A stretch of DNA of 15,978 nt from DATNFP01 sp035606335 (GTDB lineage: Bacteria; Bacteroidota; Bacteroidia; Chitinophagales; Chitinophagaceae), in contig DATNFP010000111.1 in assembly GCA_035606335.1 (NCBI GenBank), positions 1-15,978 of the forward strand, given 5' to 3'. This document shows, in pieces, positions 1 to 5,621 of the stretch; position 1 is the stretch's first letter, and each line of letters starts with the position of its first letter. Both the position numbers and the translations under genes were made by a program. The notes under the pieces are model-generated. The model was not told the DNA's origin and did no database searches. It worked only from the letters and a program-made list of their open reading frames with translations.

Positions 1-140
1 CAGTAATTGCGGTACTGAAGATCATTTTTGACCGGGTAAAAAGCCTTAAACCCTGGGGAATGATATTGGGAGATGAGGAAATGAAACAAAAAAAACTAGC
101 GGCAAAGCTAATTAAGAAATCTATATTCAAAGTGCGATAG
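1..140 (+). CDS. AI-2E family (PerM-like) transporter, C-terminal fragment
   Basis: A reading frame is open from the left edge (first full codon at 3) to a TAG at 138-140, giving 45 residues. It reads VIAVLKIIFDRVKSLKPWG, then a GDEE motif and a Lys-rich tail. This resembles the end of the last membrane segment and the cytoplasmic tail of AI-2E/PerM-type transporters, where a hydrophobic helix is followed by a 'D.v.slkPwG.lLGde' signature. The family consists of polytopic inner-membrane proteins implicated in solute or signal export. The N-terminal part lies outside the window, so intactness cannot be judged. The call rests on the short tail motif only. Another membrane protein with a similar tail is possible. 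Confidence 0.6.
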   Translation, partial: VIAVLKIIFDRVKSLKPWGMILGDEEMKQKKLAAKLIKKSIFKVR

Positions 141-150
141 GACGCACTTT
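129..150 (+). terminator. Hairpin over the stop codon of the first gene
   Basis: A perfect 8-bp inverted repeat, AAAGTGCG and CGCACTTT, surrounds a 6-nt loop that contains the TAG stop at 138-140. Only three T residues follow on the plus strand, so as a rho-independent terminator it is modest. Its placement at the end of the transporter gene supports that role. Confidence 0.45.
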
Positions 151-550
151 CAGCTACGAATCTTAATTCCCAACTCTGCAGACTCAAGGATGGTAATATT
201 TACTGACATCTTTTCGATATGTAATCTTATTAAAAATCCTATCCTCTAAGTTTTTCAGCATTTCTTTACGTTTCCTTAACGCGTCAAAAAGGTAGGCTCT
301 ATGTTATAAGGCAGGCCAAAGTATGCCGTGGTAGTTGAATATTTGTATTGTAACATTTAGTTGTCGTTTCTAATACGCTATTTTTTGCTCACAATAAAAA
401 CAATCAGCCAAGTGAAAAACAATTTTAAAGCTGTCACATCTGTATTATATTACTGTATAGTACTATCCCGTAATTATTATAATCCCGAACAGGGAGGCTG
501 TTAATCAGCAGCAAAATGATGATTCTATTAAAGCTGCAGTTATCGCAGAA
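151..550. other. Non-coding stretch with one possible antisense remnant
   Basis: No intact gene was found here. On the minus strand an open frame from about 303 to 184 encodes roughly 39 residues with a protein-like, charged helical composition (a LRKRKEMLKNLEDR segment and a YRKDVSKYYHP end). It has one internal ATG and a stop directly upstream, so at best it is the degraded end of a former gene. The rest is AT-rich without a convincing promoter or RNA structure. The frame of the following ORF is already open from 461 without an ATG. Confidence 0.3.
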
Positions 551-943
551 ATGAACACCCATCTACAGCCCACGACGATCCTAACCAAACAAGCAATATC
601 TGTATCCAACAATGCTAATACAGCCGCAAATGGATCAAAAGAAAGTGAATTGACAAACGATAAACTGGAATTAACCCGCTTGAAAACGCTATTGGTTAAC
701 ACTAAAGCAAAGCTGGAAGTAGAAAATAATGAATTAACCCGGGTGGAGCAATTTCATATCGGCAGATTAAAAAATACAAGAGAACAAGAAATCAGAACAC
801 AGGATTTACGTATTCAGGCTTATCAGGATTATGTACAAAGAATTCAAGGAGCCATTATCAATAAACAGGAGCAGATTAACGCATTAGAAAATGAACTTGC
901 ACAAGCCAAACAGACAAAGTATATCTACATAATGAAACTGTAA
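551..943 (+). CDS. Coiled-coil protein of unknown function
   Basis: The ORF encodes 130 residues. I do not recognise the family. Residues about 35-122 are rich in Leu, Glu, Lys and Gln in heptad-like spacing, predicting a long coiled coil. There is no signal peptide or membrane helix, so a soluble protein is expected. The ATG at 551 has no evident ribosome binding site. The same frame is open back to 461 and reads plausibly (NREAVNQQQNDDSIKAAVIAE) without an ATG, so this may be the surviving part of a longer gene. A protein-like frame starts at 936, in the next frame, so 551-1290 may once have been one gene now split by a frameshift. Confidence 0.45.
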   Translation: MNTHLQPTTILTKQAISVSNNANTAANGSKESELTNDKLELTRLKTLLVNTKAKLEVENNELTRVEQFHIGRLKNTREQEIRTQDLRIQAYQDYVQRIQGAIINKQEQINALENELAQAKQTKYIYIMKL

Positions 944-1400
944 TAGACTCACTGTCTATGAAATTGGGAGTTTTACTATTACCTATTGTTACGGTGGGGA
1001 AAAAACCAAGCAGATAATTAGTAGGTATGCCGTCGAGAAAATAATTCATGGAAGCAGTAATCGGGAAGAAAAGATCACTGATAAAATTAAGATTAACTCA
1101 AAAGACGATTGGGAAAAGGTGGCTATCCTGGACGATAAAACGGAAATAACTGGGTTAACCCAAATTAATGAGCTTTCCAGCGCCGGTGTAGGAAAGTTTA
1201 TTGGCGCCAATTGTGCACAGGAAAAGTCATTAGAAAGGGTGAAAAAGGCTGCAGCTTCATTAAATTGTCCGTTTATCTATACAAATAAAGTTAAAATCTT
1301 AAGCTTTTCGGCAAGCATAATATCGCAATACACTTTGTCTATAAACAACGTAGTAGCCATATTTCTACTGCTATTTATCTCATTAAAAAGAGGGATATAG
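936..1400 (+). pseudogene. Coding remnant, frame-disconnected and truncated
   Basis: From 936 to about 1290 the plus strand reads as a convincing protein without a normal start. It contains YEIGSFTITYCYGG, EKIIHGSSNREEKI, KDDWEKVAILDD and a final AQEKSLERVKKAAASLNCPF segment. A GTG at 1119 could start translation, but the coding signal clearly begins upstream of it. The frame is +1 relative to the ORF ending at 943. From about 1290 to the stop at 1400 it lies antisense to the end of the minus-strand 100-residue ORF and turns hydrophobic, so that part is probably not genuine. I read this as the C-terminal half of a former gene that lost its start and its proper end. I cannot name the family. 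Confidence 0.45.
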
Positions 1401-1579
1401 CCATGCTGGTCTTTCTGAGATAACAATTCAAACTTTCTCACTTGTAGCCAAAATGGATGGTCTTGGGCATCAATGCTACAAAAAATTGTCTGAATATTTT
1501 CTGTTGTCTCTATGGTATAGCTTAATTGTATTGCAGTTGGTACATCCCCTTGAGAAAATACCGTAATTAGTTTACTCAT
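1277..1579 (-). CDS. Hypothetical protein downstream of the desaturase
   Basis: The ORF encodes 100 residues, with no family recognised. The protein looks soluble and has no signal peptide. The N-terminal half contains a possible small alpha/beta core (SKLITVFSQGD, then IQTIFCSIDAQDHPFWLQV). The start is well supported: the ATG is preceded by AAAAAGG about 7 nt upstream. The gene lies 11 nt after the stop of the desaturase on the same strand, so the two are probably cotranscribed. That hints at a link to membrane lipid modification, but this is inference from position only. Its last ~40 codons overlap a plus-strand remnant in antisense. The final residues (LKILTLFV) may be a junction product rather than the original C-terminus. 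Confidence 0.55.
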   Translation of the reverse strand: MSKLITVFSQGDVPTAIQLSYTIETTENIQTIFCSIDAQDHPFWLQVRKFELLSQKDQHGYIPLFNEINSSRNMATTLFIDKVYCDIMLAEKLKILTLFV

Positions 1580-1590
1580 ATGGAACCTTT

Positions 1591-2367
1591 TTATTTAAAT
1601 TTCTGGATCATTTTATCTCTTTCTACATAAGACATTGCTGGTACTTTTGACATGGATATAATACCTAGTAATTGAAACAAACGTATTACGGGGTATATAG
1701 GATCTATCTCGTGCCACCTACGTCCGAAATTGATAGCTGATGGATATTTATGGTGATTGTTATGGTAAGACTCTCCAAGCATCAGAATATCTATGCTAAA
1801 AAGATTTTCAGAAGTATTCTTTAGATTATAATTCCTGTACCCATATTTATGTGCATACCAGTTAATGATGGCTCCATGCACTGCACCCATGCTGATTACA
1901 ACAGGTAATAATAAGAACCACCATGCTATCGGAGCAAATAATACAAAGAAAGTTATGTACAATCCTACCCATATCAGTCGTGAGATACCAGAGTTAGCCC
2001 AACGATCAAATCCTCGCCATTCGGGTAGATTCTTTTTAAACCGCTCTTCTATTTCCATATTTTCTTTAAATATATTGGTATAGATCATCCTTGTACGCCA
2101 CATCATAGCAAAAATGTTTTTAGAGTAAGAAGGAGAATGTGGATCTTTTTCTGTGTCTGTGTAAGCATGATGCAGGCGGTGCATAATAGCATACGCCCTG
2201 GGACTCATATAGGATGAGCCCTGTGTAATATAAGCTATTATGAAAAAGAACCGTTCCCAACCTTTATGCATCTTAAAAGCCCCATGAGCCGCATATCTGT
2301 GCTGAAAAAAAGTCTGGGAAAAGAGCGATAGGTACCATAAGGCAATAAAAAAAATGAGAATTGGCAT
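1591..2367 (-). CDS. Membrane fatty acid desaturase (stearoyl-CoA delta-9 type)
   Basis: The 258-residue membrane di-iron desaturase would introduce a cis double bond into a fatty acyl chain and so tune membrane fluidity. All three histidine boxes are visible: HRYAAH at residues 23-28, HRLHH at 63-67 and HNNHH at 202-206. The additional NWYAH motif at 169-173, typical of acyl-CoA desaturases, is also present. Hydrophobic segments lie at about 2-20, 40-52, 131-145 and 148-168. The protein is shorter at the N-terminus than eukaryotic relatives and has no cytochrome b5 domain, as usual for bacterial forms, so electrons must come from a separate donor. All metal-ligand motifs are intact, so it should be functional. 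The 100-residue ORF follows 11 nt downstream. Substrate position (acyl-CoA or acyl lipid) cannot be told. Confidence 0.9.
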   Translation of the reverse strand: MPILIFFIALWYLSLFSQTFFQHRYAAHGAFKMHKGWERFFFIIAYITQGSSYMSPRAYAIMHRLHHAYTDTEKDPHSPSYSKNIFAMMWRTRMIYTNIFKENMEIEERFKKNLPEWRGFDRWANSGISRLIWVGLYITFFVLFAPIAWWFLLLPVVISMGAVHGAIINWYAHKYGYRNYNLKNTSENLFSIDILMLGESYHNNHHKYPSAINFGRRWHEIDPIYPVIRLFQLLGIISMSKVPAMSYVERDKMIQKFK

Positions 2368-2655
2368 AAATTCAGTTTAACCCTGTGAAAAAAGAATAGA
2401 TAGTTGCGGAAAAATTGGATTAAACGTAGCCACTAAAATGCATGCGAAGTGGAGAAGAGAAAACTGAAATTTATTTCGCTTTTTCTATAGTACTCTAAAG
2501 GTAACGTATTATATGTTAATATCCTTTTAAATAACTACTATTTGTGCATGCTTTAAAAAGTAACGTTATCCTCATAGTGAGATTAATGGGCAATTAAAGC
2601 TTACCTTGTATGGATCCTGATAATTCCTTCAGATTAAATTGGGTATGTTCTATCG

Positions 2656-3318
2656 ATGTGTTTTTCAACCGGCGCAAGTTTTTCGGCAGGTGTTGTTCTT
2701 TCTTTGATTGGGGCAGCGACAATATATAGTGCGCAGACAACGCAACAAAGAATATTTGCGCTTATCCCGGTTATATTTTCTATACAGCAATTTATAGAGG
2801 GTATACTATGGGTGGTAATTGGCAATCCTGCTTATAGCCATTGGGAGGTTGGCGCTGTTTATATTTTCCTCGTGATTGCGGGCATAGTGTGGCCTTTTTA
2901 TATTCCGCTATCTGTGCTATTGCTTGAAAATAGCTCTCGGAGAAAAATGATATTACTTATTTTATTGGCTATGGGAATTTTATTTGGCGTATACTTCGTC
3001 TACTGCCTTACAACTTATGGTGCATCAGCTGTTGCTGAAAAGCACCATATCAGATATATACTTCATTTCGTTCTGGCAAATAAATGGTATTTTGGTGTGC
3101 TATATTTTATCCCCGCAGCGCTACCACCATTATTATCGAATATCAGACGCATCAGATGGTTAACCCTTATTCTCTTTCTATCGTATGTACTATCTTGGGT
3201 ATTTTATCATTATTATATCATATCAGTTTGGTGTTTTTTTGCTACAATTATTAGTTTGATAGTACTGTCAACGATTTTGAATATTGAAAGGGCTTCTAAA
3301 GATCAAATGACATTATAG
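2656..3318 (+). CDS. DUF6629 family multi-pass membrane protein
   Basis: The 220-residue integral membrane protein starts MCFSTGASFSAG. This closely matches the MCFSATASF opening that characterises DUF6629 proteins, whose function is unknown. I see about seven hydrophobic segments, at roughly residues 9-25, 33-55, 66-88, 96-116, 143-155, 165-183 and 185-206. The loop after the second segment has the family-like pattern 'QqfiEGilW'. There is no signal peptide beyond the first helix. The ATG at 2656 is preferred because the family motif starts exactly there; no strong ribosome binding site precedes it. The 288 bp between it and the divergent desaturase gene must hold both promoters, but I could not identify a consensus box there. 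Confidence 0.8.
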   Translation: MCFSTGASFSAGVVLSLIGAATIYSAQTTQQRIFALIPVIFSIQQFIEGILWVVIGNPAYSHWEVGAVYIFLVIAGIVWPFYIPLSVLLLENSSRRKMILLILLAMGILFGVYFVYCLTTYGASAVAEKHHIRYILHFVLANKWYFGVLYFIPAALPPLLSNIRRIRWLTLILFLSYVLSWVFYHYYIISVWCFFATIISLIVLSTILNIERASKDQMTL

Positions 3319-3328
3319 GAAGAAATAA

Positions 3329-3599
3329 CGTTATTATACTCTTCTTTCCGGGCAGCTTTTAAGTGCAGTTAAAACTGAATTCAGCGACTTCGGAGGCATC
3401 TTGCAAAAAACACAAAAGAAATTGCAGGAAGCAAGTAATGTTATTGAGCAGGCTAATGTTCGTACAAGGGCAATTACAAAAAAGCTTCGCGATGTTCATG
3501 AACTACCAAAGGATTCAACTATTAATTTGTTAGAGGACGTAATTGAACCAAACACTATTTTCAGATGACGCAAAACTACCGTTGGAAGATAACAATTAA
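3329..3599 (+). pseudogene. rmuC: rmuC remnant, C-terminal fragment
   Basis: The frame opening after the stop at 3326-3328 reads about 79 codons without a start. It contains LLSAVKTEFSDFGGILQKT, then KKLQEASNVIEQ and VRTRAITKKLRDVHELP, ending at a TGA at 3566-3568. This matches the C-terminal region of RmuC, a coiled-coil, nuclease-like protein that limits DNA inversions at short inverted repeats. The conserved 'vRTRAI.rKLrdVe.lp' signature is unmistakable. Just before the TGA the sense continues in the +1 frame (LFSDDAKLPLEDNN) to a TAA at 3597-3599, so there is a frameshift as well. About four fifths of the normal ~450-residue protein is missing, and the fragment has no start. It is a relic, probably left by a deletion or insertion that brought in the neighbouring DNA. 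Confidence 0.72.
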
Positions 3600-3690
3600 G
3601 CCTCATATAATTGTGATTCAATTAAAAACGCGTTAGACGTTTTAAATCGCTTTAATCATCAAACAGGGAGCTAAATATTTCAGGTCATCT

Positions 3691-4377
3691 TCACAATCCG
3701 CGTCCACGTTTTTGTCGAAGATTTTTAGACTGTTTTTGCTCCTGTTCGGAAGAAAAAATTTCAAGTTTATTTATTTCTGCATAATAAAAACGATTTTCAA
3801 GCTTTTCCCATTCTATATCTTTTCCCAACAATTTTACAGGGATTGCGTGATCTATACTCCCGTGGTATCGTAATGAATTAATCACCATTTGCCTTTTTAC
3901 ATTTGGATATTTATGCTCGTATGCCAGAACAAAGATCAATAAAGGCTCATGCTCTAATAGGAAATACATGTCTATAAAATCTTTTTTCCTTTCCCCACTA
4001 TTATGTATAGCATTTAATTTCATTGCGCCAATGTCTTCCAGCGATGACATCCTTATCCCTTCAATTACTTCAAGAGGTCTGAATTGAGGATATGCATGTG
4101 TTAAAATATCAATCTTGGTATCATTGATGAAGCCGAACACGCCGTTTTTTATTGACTTGCTATCTGTCAAATGATAATTGTCTTCCAAATATTTCCTTAG
4201 ACTGGGAGCATCAAATTCTTTTTCCGAGAATAAATCTATGTCTATTGAAATTCTATGTCCGATCTGTAAGGACAAGGCAGTACCTCCAACGAGGAAGAAG
4301 TCCTTTAATTCTGCATCTTCCATTAAACGCTTAATCAAATCCAGTGTCCCTTCATCGACTGTTTCCTTGTGAAGCAT
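3691..4377 (-). CDS. AbiEii/AbiGii-type nucleotidyltransferase toxin
   Basis: The 228-residue protein belongs to the AbiEii/AbiGii toxin family (DUF1814), DNA polymerase beta-like nucleotidyltransferases that act as toxins in type IV-like toxin-antitoxin and abortive-infection systems. The nucleotide-binding motif VGGTALSLQIGHR (residues 30-42) is followed by the metal-binding pair D46 and D48 in SIDIDLF. A third acidic residue is D90 in TKIDIL. The downstream family motifs SLEDIGAMKLNAI (112-124) and KKDFIDMYFLL (131-141) are intact, so the enzyme should be active. The basic, Gln-rich tail (residues ~212-228) is unusual and might be a local extension. The start overlaps the antitoxin gene by 43 nt, which implies coupled translation. 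The target, probably tRNA or another nucleic acid, cannot be inferred. Confidence 0.85.
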   Translation of the reverse strand: MLHKETVDEGTLDLIKRLMEDAELKDFFLVGGTALSLQIGHRISIDIDLFSEKEFDAPSLRKYLEDNYHLTDSKSIKNGVFGFINDTKIDILTHAYPQFRPLEVIEGIRMSSLEDIGAMKLNAIHNSGERKKDFIDMYFLLEHEPLLIFVLAYEHKYPNVKRQMVINSLRYHGSIDHAIPVKLLGKDIEWEKLENRFYYAEINKLEIFSSEQEQKQSKNLRQKRGRGL

Positions 4378-4646
4378 AACATCTCTTCCTTAACAATTGA
4401 AAAAAATTTTGAAGCATCTTCAATAGCATAATCTGGAAGAAATAATATTTCATTTTTTAAGGTATTCACAACTTTATCTCTCCCATAGAAACGGATCAAC
4501 TCCATCCATTCTTTTTCCTTACCTCTTTCAATGATGCGGGCAATAATGGTTTTGTAAGAAGCTTGCCAGTCTATCTTGTTATAGTCAAAATCCCAAAACC
4601 ATTTTGGTGAAAAATCAGGCTTACTATTTAGTTGACTATTGTCCAT
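4335..4646 (-). CDS. DUF6922-type antitoxin partner
   Basis: About 103 residues from the ATG at 4644-4646 (MDNSQLNSKPDFSPKWFWDF). The pattern 'FWDFDY.KIDW..SYKTIIARIIERG...EWMELIRFYGRDKV' is the DUF6922 signature. These proteins are commonly encoded directly upstream of AbiEii-type toxins and are taken to be the antitoxins. An upstream TTG at 4674-4676 would add ten residues but lies inside or next to an inverted repeat, so I prefer the ATG. The gene overlaps the toxin by 43 nt. No clear winged-helix domain is visible, unlike classical AbiEi, so whether it binds its own promoter is uncertain. It may be cargo of the mobile module that begins about 100 bp upstream. Confidence 0.7.
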   Translation of the reverse strand: MDNSQLNSKPDFSPKWFWDFDYNKIDWQASYKTIIARIIERGKEKEWMELIRFYGRDKVVNTLKNEILFLPDYAIEDASKFFSIVKEEMLCFTRKQSMKGHWI

Positions 4647-4678
4647 ACACAAAAATACTATTAATTCAGGAAGCAATT

Positions 4679-4723
4679 ACAAGCACTACAAAATTTGAAG
4701 TGCTTGTTATCAATCAAAGCACT
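4679..4723. promoter_or_regulatory. Operator-like repeat array upstream of the antitoxin
   Basis: A perfect 9-bp inverted repeat (ACAAGCACT and AGTGCTTGT, 11-nt loop, 4679-4707) lies 32 nt before the antitoxin ATG. A third half-site AAGCACT follows at 4717-4723. The 7-bp cores start at 4681, 4699 and 4717, exactly 18 bp apart, with the middle one inverted. Regular spacing in front of a toxin-antitoxin operon suggests an autoregulatory operator. A Bacteroidota -7-like box (TATTTTTG, minus strand, 4650-4657) lies between the array and the gene, but no -33 partner was seen. Confidence 0.45.
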
Positions 4724-4748
4724 CTACCTACCTTCACAGATAAAAATT

Positions 4749-4927
4749 GGCAAAATTGCCGCTTAGTACACTGATAGCATTAGTTAGGTTAATTAACCTA
4801 ACTGCTTATTTACCTGATAAGCCGGATTACATTTGAGCAGGCTAAACGATAATAAATTTTACCCAAGTTGGGTAATAGTGTGAAAAATATTATGGACAAG
4901 CTTTCAATTTTGGTTCAAATTGAAAGC
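4749..4927. repeat. Cluster of palindromes at the head of the mobile module
   Basis: Four dyads fall in about 180 bp: GGCAA/TTGCC at 4749-4760; a perfect 22-bp palindrome with arms AGTTAGGTTAA/TTAACCTAACT at 4782-4803; TTACCCAA-G-TTGGGTAA at 4859-4875; and 11-bp arms GCTTTCAATTT/AAATTGAAAGC with a 6-nt loop at 4900-4927. No gene occupies this stretch. Such clustering fits a regulatory region, an element end or a replication/transfer origin. The last hairpin ends 2 nt before the ATG of the 35-codon ORF and could control its translation. Confidence 0.55.
4828..4835 (+). promoter_or_regulatory. Possible -7 promoter box for the mobilisation operon
   Basis: TACATTTG matches the Bacteroidota sigma -7 consensus TAnnTTTG and lies about 95 bp upstream of the first ORF of the operon. 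No good -33 TTTG element is found at the expected distance. The perfect 22-bp palindrome ends 24 bp upstream, where a regulator could act on this promoter. Call based on one box only. Confidence 0.3.
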
Positions 4928-4929
4928 GT

Positions 4930-5037
4930 ATGCAACCAAACGATGAAGAAAAAATATTTCTATTAGCTAATACCAAAGATATAAAACCGGCAAACCGGAC
5001 TATTCAAATTTGCAGGATTAAAGTGAAGAAGATATGA
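4930..5037 (+). CDS. Short coupled ORF (35 residues)
   Basis: An ATG at 4930 opens a 35-codon ORF (MQPNDEEKIFLLANTKDIKP at its start, then a basic tail) that ends in TGA at 5035-5037. The stop overlaps the ATG of the helix-turn-helix gene at 5034 (ATGA), typical of translational coupling. The peptide is acidic at its N-terminus and basic at its C-terminus, and matches nothing I recognise. It may be a real small protein, for example an excisionase-like factor too short to identify, or a leader ORF. The hairpin ending 2 nt before its ATG could regulate entry of ribosomes. Confidence 0.4.
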   Translation: MQPNDEEKIFLLANTKDIKPANRTIQICRIKVKKI

Positions 5038-5345
5038 GGACGAACGCAAATGAAACAAAGCCCAGGCTGTACCGTGAGCAACTGCTTACTGTAGAAGACC
5101 TGGCACAATTCAAAACCGAGCTGCTTGAAGAATTTAAGACTTTGCTAAAAGGCAACGGCTCTAATGGCCTAAATAAAAAATGGCTCAAGTCTAATGAAGT
5201 CAGAAAGCTGCTCGATATTTCTCCGGGCACTTTGCAAAACATGCGGGTAAACGGCACGCTTCCCTTTACCAAGATCGGCGGCGTGATCTACTACGACCAG
5301 GACGACATTCAGAAAATGTTTCTTTCCAAAAAATCGCATCGCTAA
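5034..5345 (+). CDS. Helix-turn-helix DNA-binding protein, excisionase/mobile-element type
   Basis: The ORF encodes 103 residues. An N-terminal helical part (residues ~12-40) is followed by an HTH_17/MerR-like winged helix at about 48-95: W..S.EVRKLLDISPGTLQNMR, then LPFTKIGGVIYYDQDDIQKM, in which the 'G..iyyd..di' wing is clear. Small proteins of this kind are encoded at the head of many Bacteroidota conjugative and mobilisable elements. There they act as excisionase-like or transcriptional regulators. GAAGAAG lies just upstream of the ATG, and the start overlaps the stop of the preceding 35-codon ORF. It is the likely regulator of the operon, and the upstream palindromes are candidate binding sites; this link is inferred. 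Confidence 0.8.
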   Translation: MRTNANETKPRLYREQLLTVEDLAQFKTELLEEFKTLLKGNGSNGLNKKWLKSNEVRKLLDISPGTLQNMRVNGTLPFTKIGGVIYYDQDDIQKMFLSKKSHR

Positions 5346-5357
5346 ACGTTTTTCAAA

Positions 5358-5621
5358 ATGAAAACAGCAACCAGACAGGCAGGCTTCGGCAACGAAATGC
5401 CACCTGAACGAGCGCATCTGTCTATTTATTTTATACAGAAAGGACTTAGCGAGAAAGAAGCCGATTTTTTCTATCAGCAGCAGGAATCCAATAGCTGGAA
5501 AACCAAACGAGGCAAACCCATCCGCAATTGGAAAGCCGTCGCCGCCGATTGGATTTGGGAATATCAGCAGATACAAAAACGCAGGCAAAGACACTTGTTA
5601 ACGGATAATTCAAAACGATGA
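5358..5621 (+). CDS. Small mobile-element protein with a KGxPIxNWKxxAxxW motif
   Basis: The ORF encodes 87 residues. The core (residues ~17-70) is PERAHLSIYFIQKGLSEKEA, followed by SWKTKRGKPIRNWKAVAADW. The 'W....G.pi.NWK..a..W' pattern resembles the C-terminal tail of phage and plasmid replication-initiation or replisome-organiser proteins, and free-standing versions occur next to primases in Bacteroidota elements. It is thus probably a replication accessory protein that binds DNA or a helicase/primase partner. That function is inference. It starts 12 nt after the helix-turn-helix gene, and its TGA (5619-5621) overlaps the ATG at 5618 of the primase reading frame, as in a coupled operon. Confidence 0.6.
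   Translation: MKTATRQAGFGNEMPPERAHLSIYFIQKGLSEKEADFFYQQQESNSWKTKRGKPIRNWKAVAADWIWEYQQIQKRRQRHLLTDNSKR

Noticed and set aside
505..702. Minus-strand 65-residue ORF opposite the coiled-coil gene
   Set aside because: It is hydrophobic and Ser/Val/Phe-rich, as expected for the complement of a Lys/Glu/Asn-rich coding strand. No start signal.
3324..3335. AATAACGTTATT palindrome after the DUF6629 gene as a terminator
   Set aside because: The 12-bp palindrome has no loop or T-run and is AT-rich. It cannot form a useful terminator hairpin.
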